Below are positions 45,378 to 53,661 of a stretch of 64,000 nt of DNA, piece by piece. Under the pieces are notes generated by a model that was given only the letters and a program-made list of their open reading frames with translations, did no database searches and had not been told where the DNA came from. How positions within the stretch are numbered: the stretch's first letter is position 1; every line of letters starts with the position of its first letter. The stretch comes from Lachnospiraceae bacterium (GTDB lineage Bacteria; Bacillota; Clostridia; Lachnospirales; Lachnospiraceae): positions 372,001 to 436,000 of the forward strand of contig CAJTHM010000001.1 of assembly GCA_910576125.1 (NCBI GenBank), given 5' to 3'. The position numbers and the translations under genes were made by a program.

Positions 45378-46217
45378 ATGGCTTTCCGTATCGCTGTATG
45401 CGACGATGAAGAAGAACAGCTCCTGTCCCTGACCAGCCTCCTCTCCAAGTGGGCCGGCCGTTCCGGGCTTTCTTTGGATGTGCGCACATTTCCCTCCGCG
45501 GAGGCGTTCCTCTTCGCCTATGAGGAGGACAGCGCCTGCGATATCCTCATACTGGACATCGAGATGAAAGATATCTCGGGAATGGAGCTGGCCAGGCGCA
45601 TCCGAAAAGAAGACAGGCATGTAGAAATCCTCTTCGTCACCTCCCACTTTGAATTCATCAGCGAAGGCTACGAAGTGGATGCCCTGCATTACCTGACAAA
45701 ACCCGTGGCAGAGGAAAAGCTGTACGCTGTCCTGACGAAAGCTGTGGACAGGCTGTCCACAGAGCCGCCCTCCCTGATCATCAGCTGCCAGGGAAAAACC
45801 ATCAAGCTGTATGAGGCGGACATCCTGTATGTGGAATCTTTCCTGCACTATATATCCATCCATACAGTCCCCCATGCATCCGGGCGTGTCTCCTCCTACG
45901 ACAGTCCGGGGGGTTACAACGCATCCGGCAGCCCCCTCATGCGGCAAGGCGCAGGAATCCCCCATAAAACGATTCCAGCCAACCCGGGCCCGCAGGAGTA
46001 CAGGATAAAGGAAAGCATCTCGGCCTTTGAGAAAAAACTCAGCGCCGACTTCTTCCGCATCCACCGGTCCTACCTGGTCTCCCTGAAGCACATCACCCGG
46101 ATTTCCCGCACCAGCGTCTCACTGGATTGGGACATGGAAGAAAAGCATTCCATTGAGCTCCCTCTGGCAAGGGGAAAATATGACGAAATCAACGAAGCTT
46201 TCATCCGAAGGAATTAA
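45378..46217 (+). CDS. LytTR-family response regulator with insertion in DNA-binding domain
   Basis: 279 residues. Receiver with acidic pocket VCDDEEE and Asp60 in ILILDIEM; LytTR DNA-binding domain from about 130 (ADILYVESFLHYISIH) to the end (FFRIHRSYLVSLKHI). Between these two LytTR pieces is an extra stretch of about 43 residues (164-206) rich in Gly, Ser and Pro, not found in typical members. It probably controls the ABC exporter genes downstream with the kinase that follows. A CGAAAGGCGGTGA site precedes the ATG. Confidence 0.88.
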   Translation: MAFRIAVCDDEEEQLLSLTSLLSKWAGRSGLSLDVRTFPSAEAFLFAYEEDSACDILILDIEMKDISGMELARRIRKEDRHVEILFVTSHFEFISEGYEVDALHYLTKPVAEEKLYAVLTKAVDRLSTEPPSLIISCQGKTIKLYEADILYVESFLHYISIHTVPHASGRVSSYDSPGGYNASGSPLMRQGAGIPHKTIPANPGPQEYRIKESISAFEKKLSADFFRIHRSYLVSLKHITRISRTSVSLDWDMEEKHSIELPLARGKYDEINEAFIRRN

Positions 46218-46292
46218 GGCGCAGGAATCCACCCCCAAAGCAAAGAACCCGCCCCAGTCCCGAAAGGACACCGAAAGCCACCGGAGCATAAT

Positions 46293-46943
46293 ATGAGAAA
46301 GAAAACCTATCTAAAGCTCACAGAATACCAGACAGAACAATCCAGGCAGCACTTGGGCGAGGTACAGAGCATCTATCAGGAGATGCGCGGCTACAAGCAC
46401 GACTTCCACCACCACCTCCAGACCCTGAAAGGCCAGCTGGAGGCCGGCGAGACCAAAAGGGCCCTGGCTTACATCGAACAGCTTGACCGTCAGCTCATGA
46501 ATGTGGACACTCTGTTAAAGACCGGAAACGTGTCCCTGGACGCCATCCTGTCCGCTAAAATCGCCCAGGCCAAGGGGGCAGGCATCGCCGTCAACGTGAA
46601 AGCCAATGTCCCCGACCACCTCCTGCTCTCCGACCTGGAACTCAGCATCCTGGTGGGAAACCTCCTGGACAATGCCATCGAAGCCTGCTGCGCCGCGGAA
46701 GGCGAACGGTTCCTGCGCCTCTTTATAGGCATGAAAGGCAAAATGCTCTACTTTTCCATGCTGAACTCCGCCGGAGCCAGGCTCTCCAAGAAAGGCCGCC
46801 TGTTCTCCTCCCGCAAAGAAGGCCTCCACGGCTTCGGTCTGCGCCGGGCGGATGCCATCCTGAAAGAGCACGGCGGCTGGTGCAAATACAACAGCGAGGA
46901 TGGGGCTTTCACCTCCGAGTTCCTTGTTCCGGCCATGGAATAA
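46293..46943 (+). CDS. GHKL-type histidine kinase, soluble (AgrC-like catalytic part)
   Basis: 216 residues. H-box MRGYKHDFHHHLQTLKG, N-box VGNLLDNAIEAC and G-box LHGFGLRRADAIL are present. There are no membrane helices, although relatives usually carry an N-terminal sensor with 5-6 helices, so this copy is either a truncated or a cytosolic partner. It follows the LytTR regulator by 75 bp in the same direction and likely phosphorylates it. Confidence 0.82.
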   Translation: MRKKTYLKLTEYQTEQSRQHLGEVQSIYQEMRGYKHDFHHHLQTLKGQLEAGETKRALAYIEQLDRQLMNVDTLLKTGNVSLDAILSAKIAQAKGAGIAVNVKANVPDHLLLSDLELSILVGNLLDNAIEACCAAEGERFLRLFIGMKGKMLYFSMLNSAGARLSKKGRLFSSRKEGLHGFGLRRADAILKEHGGWCKYNSEDGAFTSEFLVPAME

Positions 46944-46961
46944 GCCCGCCCTTTGCCGCCC

Positions 46962-47294
46962 CTATTCCACCGTTTTTTGGTACCGGCCTGTCCCGAAATG
47001 CATGCCATCGATGAATTCCTCCACGTTCCCTGCCGCCAGCAACAGCCACTGGTTCAGCGCATCCATATCTGTCTGGGCATATACGGCCTCCTTCACCTTT
47101 GGCGGAACCGTCCCTTTTGCCGACAGCAAAACCAGTATGCTCTCCGCCTTTCCCTCTGCCTTTCCTCGCCAGCTCCGCTGCCGCACCCCATGGCTTTCCG
47201 GGTTCTCCCCATACCAGACTTTCTGCGGCATTACCGTGAGATGCCTTATCCTGCGCTGATAGTAACTCCTCCTGTTCCGGCAGAAAGAGCGCAT
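46962..47294 (-). pseudogene. Rpn-family C-terminal remnant
   Basis: The frame encodes GKAEGKAESILVLLSAKGTV, then ALNQWLLLAAGNVEEFIDGM, which is the usual C-terminal tail of Rpn-type nucleases. No nuclease core is present. A neighbouring frame (NALFLPEQEELL) may be a further piece. Third Rpn-related locus in the window. Confidence 0.6.
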
Positions 47295-47302
47295 TCTGAA
47301 TC

Positions 47303-47386
47303 ATTCCGGGATAATCCAAAACAATTCCGGGATAAACTTACAAAGTTAAAAACGGCAATTCATGCCCTGTCAAAAGCAATTCGTGC
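47303..47386 (+). promoter_or_regulatory. two pairs of direct repeats with 21-bp period
   Basis: ATTCCGGGATAA occurs at 47303 and 47324. GCAATTCATGC (47355) and GCAATTCGTGC (47376) form a second pair. Both pairs have a 21-bp period, the spacing known for LytTR-type regulators. They lie 150-230 bp before the ABC exporter gene. The first pair may instead be an old coding repeat of the Rpn remnant. Confidence 0.45.
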
Positions 47387-47536
47387 ACAGTCTGTTATTC
47401 CGCGCCATTCTGCGATAAAATAAAAGAAACAAACTGCCACAGCGCCTTTTCCCGGACAGCCCAAAAATCATCCGGCAGATTTGCCCGCGAAAAACCGTAC
47501 AGCAATCGCAGAATCAAAAGACAGGAGACGACACAT

Positions 47537-49372
47537 ATGAAAGAAAACAGGAAACCCAAAGTCAGGCCCTACCGCTCCACCCTGGACAATGCCCTCTGGA
47601 GCTTCCGGGAAATCCTCAGGAAAGCGCCCGTATGCTTTCTCCTGATGGCGCTGGAGGTGCCGCTGAGCGTATGCCTCTCCTACACGGAGGTCTATCTTCC
47701 CTCCCTTGCGGTGGCCCTGGTCACAGGAGGGGCCTCCCTGCGCCATATGACCCTCAGGGTAGGCCTGGTCATCACGGTGATGCTCCTGGCAAGCGCACTG
47801 CGCACCTTTTGCGAGAAGCTCTCCGAAACCTATTACCTGTCAGAATATAGTTTCTACAAAAACGTGGATTCGGACAGGAAGTCCATGACCTGCTTTTTCC
47901 AGGACTACGAGAGCAAAGATATCCGGGACTTAAGCGACAGAGCCGCCAGGGCCACACAACGGTGGAACGGAGTGCTGCCTGTGGCAGACGTGCCCAGACG
48001 AAGCATGAAGCTGATAGAGAATGTCCTCTGCTATCTCCTGTTCGGATCGGTGATTTCTTTCGTCAGTCCCCTGCTGGTGCCGATTCTGACCATCGCTCCC
48101 ATAGTCAACTGGCTCTGCGCCAGAGCCTACCGGAACTGGGAGTACGCCCACCGCGATAAATGGACCGATATCGACCGCAGACTGTGGTATGTCCAGGGCG
48201 AAACCGCCGATTTCAGGGCAGGCAAGGACATCCGCATCTATGGCTGCGCCGGATGGTTCAGACAGGTCTACTCCGACCTGTGCTCCCAGCGCTCTTTCTG
48301 GAACCGACAGCTTGTCTGGAGAAGCTTCCTCTCCCGGATAGCAGACCTGCTCGTCATCCTGCTGCGGGACGGCGCCGCCTACGCGCTGCTGATCAAAATG
48401 ACGCTTCAAGGAGAGCTTACCGTGGACAGATTCCTCCTGTACTTCTCGGCCATCTCCATGTTCGCCTCTTTCATCGGCAACATCATGACCGAGTGGAGCG
48501 GCATCCGCTCCACCAGCCTGAACCTCTGCGATTTCCGCCAGTATCTGGATCTGCCGGAGCAGGACGGCACCGGGGAGACAGACGCAGAGCCCTATCTCCA
48601 CAGCGCCCCCGAAATCACTTTCGAGCATGTCTCTTTTCGCTATAAGGGCACCGAAACCGACACCCTGACAGACTTGGAGCTGACCGTGAAGCCCGGCGAG
48701 AAAGTGGCTCTGGTAGGCTTAAACGGCGCAGGCAAGACTACCCTGGTAAAACTCCTGTGCGGGCTTTACCTGCCCACAGAGGGCGACATCAAAATAAACG
48801 GCGTCTCTTTCCGGAAATTCCGCCGGAAAGACTATTACCGCCTGTTCTCTCCCGTGTTCCAGGATGTGCAGACCGGGTTCTTTACCCTGGCGGAGACAGT
48901 CTCCGGGCAGATTCGTGGCGGCACGGACTTTACCCGGGCCGAAGAGTGCATGAAGCTGGCGGGGCTGGGCGAAAAGCTCTCCTCCCTCCCCCAGGGCATC
49001 CACACCAGGCTGGACAAACAGCTCTATGCGGACGGCATCGAGCTCTCCGGCGGCGAAGCCCAGAAACTGATGCTGGCCAGGGCCCTCTACAAGGACGCGC
49101 CCATCCTGGTGCTGGATGAGCCTACCGCGGCCCTGGACCCCATCGCCGAGAACCAGATCTATCTGCAGTATCAGGAAATGACAAAGTCCAAGACCTCCCT
49201 GTTCATCTCCCACAGACTGGCCTCCACCCAGTTCTGCGACAGAATCCTCTATCTCAAAGACGGGCGGATTACAGAGGAGGGAACCCATCAGGAACTGATA
49301 GCTCTGGGAGGCGAATATGCGAGCCTCTATGAAAAGCAAAGCTGCTGGTACAAGTGTGAGAAAGAGTTCTAG
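47537..49372 (+). CDS. ABC exporter, fused permease/ATPase (first half-transporter)
   Basis: 611 residues. An N-terminal membrane domain (about 30-330) with an unusual sequence is followed by an ATPase: Walker A GLNGAGKTTLVK, signature LSGGEAQK, Walker B ILVLDEPTAALD, H-loop SHRLAS. GGAGACGACACAT precedes the ATG. With the next gene it probably forms a heterodimeric exporter for a peptide or lipid-like compound; the LytTR/GHKL pair upstream is the likely regulator. Confidence 0.9.
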   Translation: MKENRKPKVRPYRSTLDNALWSFREILRKAPVCFLLMALEVPLSVCLSYTEVYLPSLAVALVTGGASLRHMTLRVGLVITVMLLASALRTFCEKLSETYYLSEYSFYKNVDSDRKSMTCFFQDYESKDIRDLSDRAARATQRWNGVLPVADVPRRSMKLIENVLCYLLFGSVISFVSPLLVPILTIAPIVNWLCARAYRNWEYAHRDKWTDIDRRLWYVQGETADFRAGKDIRIYGCAGWFRQVYSDLCSQRSFWNRQLVWRSFLSRIADLLVILLRDGAAYALLIKMTLQGELTVDRFLLYFSAISMFASFIGNIMTEWSGIRSTSLNLCDFRQYLDLPEQDGTGETDAEPYLHSAPEITFEHVSFRYKGTETDTLTDLELTVKPGEKVALVGLNGAGKTTLVKLLCGLYLPTEGDIKINGVSFRKFRRKDYYRLFSPVFQDVQTGFFTLAETVSGQIRGGTDFTRAEECMKLAGLGEKLSSLPQGIHTRLDKQLYADGIELSGGEAQKLMLARALYKDAPILVLDEPTAALDPIAENQIYLQYQEMTKSKTSLFISHRLASTQFCDRILYLKDGRITEEGTHQELIALGGEYASLYEKQSCWYKCEKEF

Positions 49373-49465
49373 GCACCATCTTATTTCTATTGTCCTGTGC
49401 AGCTATCATGAATAAAATGTTACGAATTTATATGAGCGCATTATAGTGCGCGGGAGGGTATATTT

Positions 49466-51292
49466 ATGACATTATCAGAACATATCCAGATTTCCAGGAG
49501 GGCCATACGCCATCTCTTTTCCCTGAGCAGGGCCTATGCCACATGCCTTATACTGAACGCATTCCTCCAGAGCCTGCTGCCCTATGTGCCTATCTACTTT
49601 TCGGCACGGCTCATAGATGCGCTGTATGAAAGGCAGCCTGTGCAGACGCTGGCGCTCTATGTAGCCCTCACGGTGGGAATCGTTTTCCTGATGAGTCTCG
49701 CAAGCGCCTATCTGATTTCCAGGCGGGACATCGCCGACAATGAATTATACTTAAACGAGCAGTGGGCCTTCTCTGAGAAAGCCATGCAGATGGCCTATGC
49801 CTCCATCGAGGATCCGGAGGTGACGCTTCTGCGGAAGAGAATCGCCATGGAATCCCAGACAGGCTACGACCTGTGGTATCTGACGTCCTCCACGGAGAAG
49901 CTCGTCTTCAGCGTGACCAGAATCCTCGCCTCCCTTTCCATGACCCTGTCTTTCTTCTTTCTGGAGGGAATCCCTTTCCTGATGAAGCTGGGGTTCGTGG
50001 GCGGCATCCTGCTCACCATTCTGTGCGGCGCGCTCACCTCCAGGAAAAGCGAGAGCATGTTCAGCCACTTCATGAACGTTGCCGTCCACATGAATGTCTT
50101 TAACGGGAAATACAATGACTATATCGGCCACTACAGCAGCGGCAAGGATATCCGCCTCTATGGCATGTCCGACGGCCTGCTGGCCCTCATTACGGACACT
50201 ATGACGGAATACCACCGGCACTCTCTGGAAATGTGCCGGAAGCAGGCCATTCTGAAAGCGGCAGATGAGGCCATGAACCATATCCTGCGGTTCTGTGTCT
50301 ACATGATACTCCTCTACGCGGCGCTTTGCGGCCAGATTACCGTAGGCTCCATCGCCCGCTATGTGTCCTGCGTCATGCTGCTGCTCACTGCCGCCTCCGA
50401 AGCTGTGGCAAATGTCCAGAGGGCTCTGGTGAACCATACCTACTTAAAGCGCTATTTCTCCTATCTGGACATCCCCAACCCCATGTATCAGGGCTCCCTG
50501 ACTGTGGAGAAACGGGATGACAACGAGTACTTTGTGGAATTCCGTGACGTGTCTTTCCGATATCCCAATACCGACACCTATGCCCTGCGCCATGTGAACC
50601 TGAAATTCAAGATAGGGGAGAAGCTGGCCATCGTAGGCAAGAACGGCAGCGGCAAGACTACCTTCATCAAGCTCATGTGCCGCCTCTACGATCCTACGGA
50701 GGGAGAGATTCTGCTGAATGGGGTCAATATCAAAAAGTACGACTACGATGAATATATGTCCATCTTTTCCATCGTGTTCCAGGACTTTAAGCTCTTCGCT
50801 TTCCGCCTGGGACAGAACATGGCCGTCAGCCCCGAATATGACAGAAAAAGGGCCATGCAGTGCCTGGAAAGGGCAGGCTTCGGGGAGCGCCTGGCCGCCA
50901 TGCCGGAGGGCACGGAGAGCTATCTGTACAAAGAATTCGACGAAAGCGGCATCGAGATATCGGGCGGCGAGGGGCAGAAAATCGCCCTGGCCAGAGCCCT
51001 CTACAAGGACGCGCCTTTCCTGATCTTAGACGAGCCCACGGCCGCCCTTGACCCTGTTTCCGAGTATGAAATCTACAGCAGCTTCAATGAAATCGCCGGG
51101 GACAAAACGGCCATCTATATCAGCCACAGACTGGCCTCCTGCCGCTTCTGCGACAAGATTGCGGTGTTCGATGCCGGCAGCATCGTGCAGACAGGCAGCC
51201 ATGGGGCGTTGATTGCCGATGAGAATGGCATATACCATGAGCTGTGGCATGCACAGGCACAGTACTATACAGAAGATGTAACAGGAACCTGA
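49466..51292 (+). CDS. ABC exporter, fused permease/ATPase (second half-transporter)
   Basis: 608 residues with the same layout: membrane domain to about 340, Walker A GKNGSGKTTFIK, signature ISGGEGQK, Walker B LILDEPTAALD, H-loop SHRLAS. Both halves keep the catalytic Glu after Walker B. It follows the first gene by 93 bp. GGGAGGG precedes the ATG. The product is the partner half-transporter; substrate unknown. Confidence 0.9.
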   Translation: MTLSEHIQISRRAIRHLFSLSRAYATCLILNAFLQSLLPYVPIYFSARLIDALYERQPVQTLALYVALTVGIVFLMSLASAYLISRRDIADNELYLNEQWAFSEKAMQMAYASIEDPEVTLLRKRIAMESQTGYDLWYLTSSTEKLVFSVTRILASLSMTLSFFFLEGIPFLMKLGFVGGILLTILCGALTSRKSESMFSHFMNVAVHMNVFNGKYNDYIGHYSSGKDIRLYGMSDGLLALITDTMTEYHRHSLEMCRKQAILKAADEAMNHILRFCVYMILLYAALCGQITVGSIARYVSCVMLLLTAASEAVANVQRALVNHTYLKRYFSYLDIPNPMYQGSLTVEKRDDNEYFVEFRDVSFRYPNTDTYALRHVNLKFKIGEKLAIVGKNGSGKTTFIKLMCRLYDPTEGEILLNGVNIKKYDYDEYMSIFSIVFQDFKLFAFRLGQNMAVSPEYDRKRAMQCLERAGFGERLAAMPEGTESYLYKEFDESGIEISGGEGQKIALARALYKDAPFLILDEPTAALDPVSEYEIYSSFNEIAGDKTAIYISHRLASCRFCDKIAVFDAGSIVQTGSHGALIADENGIYHELWHAQAQYYTEDVTGT

Positions 51293-51311
51293 GCCCTGAA
51301 AGAACGGAAAG

Positions 51312-51379
51312 GCCCGCCGTGAAGCTTATACTGCATAACGCTGAATATTGCCTGCAGTATAACTTTCTGCCCGGCGGGC
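51312..51379. terminator. nested hairpin, bidirectional terminator with inserted repeat
   Basis: Outer arms GCCCGCCG/CGGCGGGC (51312-51319, 51372-51379) enclose a perfect inner stem TTATACTGCA/TGCAGTATAA (51326-51335, 51353-51362). It sits between convergent genes. The inner part contains the ACTGCATAACGCTGA repeat seen at 45 kb. Confidence 0.55.
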
Positions 51380-51392
51380 TTCTGACATCTCC

Positions 51393-52010
51393 CTATTTTA
51401 TAAATAATCCGGCCAGCTCCTCCTGCCTCCCCTCCGGCGAGTAGATATTGATTCCCTCCACATCCGTGCTTCTGTTGCTGAAAGCCGGGAACAAAAATCC
51501 CCAGTCCGGCATCCCTGCCTCGTAGTCTCCGCTCACAGGGCATACTGCGCAGACCAGGAAGCTGTATACCTCCTCCGACTCCCACTGCTCCGCCTTGTCG
51601 CTGCGCTTCACGGGCACATCATAGTTCCCCTGAAAGAAATAGATGCAATATGGGAATCCCGGCTGATACCGCTCCCCGATATATTCGTACAGGGAAAGCA
51701 GCAGCGCGTCGTTTTTCAATTCGCACTCCCGCAATGCCATAAGCAGCTGCCAGATGCTTCCCGGCTTTCTGTCCCCGGGCTGGAAGCGGAAATTTTTCAG
51801 TTCCACATTTGTATCGGAAAACGGGATGGCTTTGGCTATCTTCAGATTCCTGGTCCGCTCCGCGGCGGTCAACTTCAGAAAGTGGGTATTGAAAGTGCCG
51901 TCCACATAGCCTTCCTCGTCCATATAAGCGCCTGCTATCCTGCCGAAGCAATTTCTTGAAACCGTCATCCTTCTGGTAATTTCCAGCATGTCCTCTCTGT
52001 CTATGTGCAT
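51393..52010 (-). CDS. DUF4317 family protein, C-terminally shortened
   Basis: 205 residues matching the first half of DUF4317 proteins (ITRRMTVSRNCFGRIAGAYM; EEVYSFLVCAVCPVSGDYEA; WGFLFPAFSNRSTDVEGINI). Relatives are about 390 residues, so the second half is missing and the gene ends next to the nested hairpin. Function of the family is unknown; it is found widely in Lachnospiraceae. GGAGGCGGGAT precedes the ATG at 52010. Confidence 0.75.
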   Translation of the reverse strand: MHIDREDMLEITRRMTVSRNCFGRIAGAYMDEEGYVDGTFNTHFLKLTAAERTRNLKIAKAIPFSDTNVELKNFRFQPGDRKPGSIWQLLMALRECELKNDALLLSLYEYIGERYQPGFPYCIYFFQGNYDVPVKRSDKAEQWESEEVYSFLVCAVCPVSGDYEAGMPDWGFLFPAFSNRSTDVEGINIYSPEGRQEELAGLFIK

Positions 52011-52130
52011 ATCCCGCCTCCATTTCCACCAGGTTCCCTCTGCGTTTTTATTTGATTTTATCACAGATATTTCCCGGCTTCAAGACATACGGCTCCCGGC
52101 AGGCAGATTCTGAAATGAGGCCAAAATGAA

Positions 52131-52166
52131 AATCCATCTGCAGATTACTTTGTCTGCCGATGGATT
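52131..52166 (-). terminator. terminator of spoIIID
   Basis: On the minus strand AATCCATCGGCAGA pairs with TCTGCAGATGGATT (one mismatch) and TTCATTTT follows. It lies about 60 bp after the spoIIID stop. Confidence 0.7.
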
Positions 52167-52222
52167 CTTCACTTTCCTTATTCCGTTTTCTCTCATTTCC
52201 AGCGGATGTGCAGCCTGGGCAG

Positions 52223-52486
52223 CTACATCGCGCCGCCCTGCTGGTGCAGATATTTCTCTTTCGTGGCAAGCCCTCCCCTGATATGGCGTTCGGACTTGTT
52301 CAAGTCCAGCACCTTTCTGGCCTCTGACGCTAATGCGGGATTTACCTGCATGAGACGCTCTGTCACATCCTTATGTACCGTGCTCTTGCTGACCCCAAAA
52401 GCCTTGGCCGTCTGCCTGACCGTGGCGTTGCTGTCGATGATATAGTTCGCGATGCTGACGGCACGCTCTTCGATATAATCCTTCAA
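52223..52486 (-). CDS. spoIIID: sporulation transcriptional regulator SpoIIID
   Basis: 87 residues, close to the usual 80-95. The sequence is strongly conserved: DYIEERAVSIANYIIDSNAT, helix-turn-helix VRQTAKAFGVSKSTVHKDV and the basic tail KSERHIRGGLATKEKYLHQQ. It regulates mother-cell genes with sigma-E and identifies the host as an endospore former. The start appears to be TTG at 52486; no ATG fits. Confidence 0.95.
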   Translation of the reverse strand: MKDYIEERAVSIANYIIDSNATVRQTAKAFGVSKSTVHKDVTERLMQVNPALASEARKVLDLNKSERHIRGGLATKEKYLHQQGGAM

Positions 52487-52638
52487 AGGAATACCCCCAT
52501 GGGATATTTTTTACTATTGTATGAAGGATTTGGGGAGGGTATGACTGGATTGGGGGAGCTGATATGGAATTTTTTACTAATCGGGAACACGACCAGGAAC
52601 GGTAAAATTAAGTTAATAGATGGAGAATACGCATAGCA

Positions 52639-52670
52639 CAGCTCACCAGCCAATAAGAGTCGGTGAGCTG
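52639..52670. repeat. hairpin with 9-bp stem
   Basis: CAGCTCACC and GGTGAGCTG flank a 14-nt loop, with CACCATTTT after it. It could end a plus-strand transcript or be read from the minus strand after the AAA-ATPase-like pseudogene. Confidence 0.5.
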
Positions 52671-52717
52671 CACCATTTTCCGCATCGCTCCCAAAAATAG
52701 TGTTTGCAGCATGTGGT

Positions 52718-53487
52718 TCAATCTCCCTGCTCTAATTCGCTGAATACAATCTGTTCATCAAGAATAATGGCAAAGTTCTCTCCCCGCAGCAGTTTTTCCA
52801 TGGTCATCTTCAACTCGGGGCTTCCCTCCCGCACCAGCTTGCCGGCCAGGCTGTTGGAACTGGTGTTAATCCAGTATAGACCTAATTTCCCCTTATCCAG
52901 ATAATTGATAATGGACCAGGGATTATAAATATCCGAAATGCTTCCGAAAATGAAGCCGTCATACCACTCCTTCACCTCTTCTTTTCTGCCGGACAAACCA
53001 AACTCATTCAGGGCAGTGAACACTTCTTCTTCCGTGAACCCAAAACTGTCCATGTATTTTTCCGAGGTTACCGTCACTACCTCCAGATTATTCAAATCCG
53101 AGAACACGGACTCTCTTGCTTCGTAAGAAGCAATCTGACCCCTTGTAATCCCTGTCATGAGCGCACGCTCCAGATAAGGATTTGTCTTGAATGTGGCATT
53201 AAACAGACTTCTGGTAAAGGAAACAATTTCCTCCCAATACCCATTTACGCAGGCCTCCTGCATAGGTGTGTCATATTCATCCAGAAGCACTATCGAAAGA
53301 GGATTTCTGATAAAACGCCTATGGCATCTTCATATTCAATGTCTTGCCGAATCTTCTGGGACGGTTAATCAATGTTACACTGTCCCCACAGGCTTTCTCC
53401 CATACGCCCACAGCAAACCTGCCACATGTCTTCAGTATATCGGATTCTTACTGTAAACGCAATGGGGAGTTTCGTTTCCATTTTAAA
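52718..53487 (-). pseudogene. AAA-ATPase-like/PD-(D/E)XK protein with internal deletion
   Basis: The main frame (52718 to about 53310) reads NPLSIVLLDEYDTPMQEA (Walker B-like), FNATFKTNPYLERALMTGIT, then GFTEEEVFTALNEFG and WYDGFIFG, ending early. Upstream, another frame keeps a Walker A-like piece, TLINRPRRFGKTLNM, and an N-terminus near 53487. About 60-70 residues between Walker A and B and the whole PD-(D/E)XK C-terminus are lost. Family role unknown. Confidence 0.75.
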
Positions 53488-53488
53488 A

Positions 53489-53529
53489 GGAGCATTTAGA
53501 AGTTCTCCTGCAGCTCTTCTAAATGCCCC
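53489..53529. repeat. palindromic repeat, copy 1 (downstream flank of RNase H/AAA cassette)
   Basis: GGAGCATTTAGAAG and CTTCTAAATGCCCC form a 14-bp stem with one mismatch around a 13-nt loop containing CTGCAG. A closely similar copy in the same orientation lies at 58369. Confidence 0.7.
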
Positions 53530-53661
53530 TTCACGGGCATTTGCAGAAAAAATTAATCAGGCTCTCCAGAATCGAATGGGCCATGGCAAGGCGCTGCTTC
53601 TCGGAAATGCGGGAGTCAGATTAGATGCCCCTTAGAGCATCCAACCGCACAGGTAGAAACT

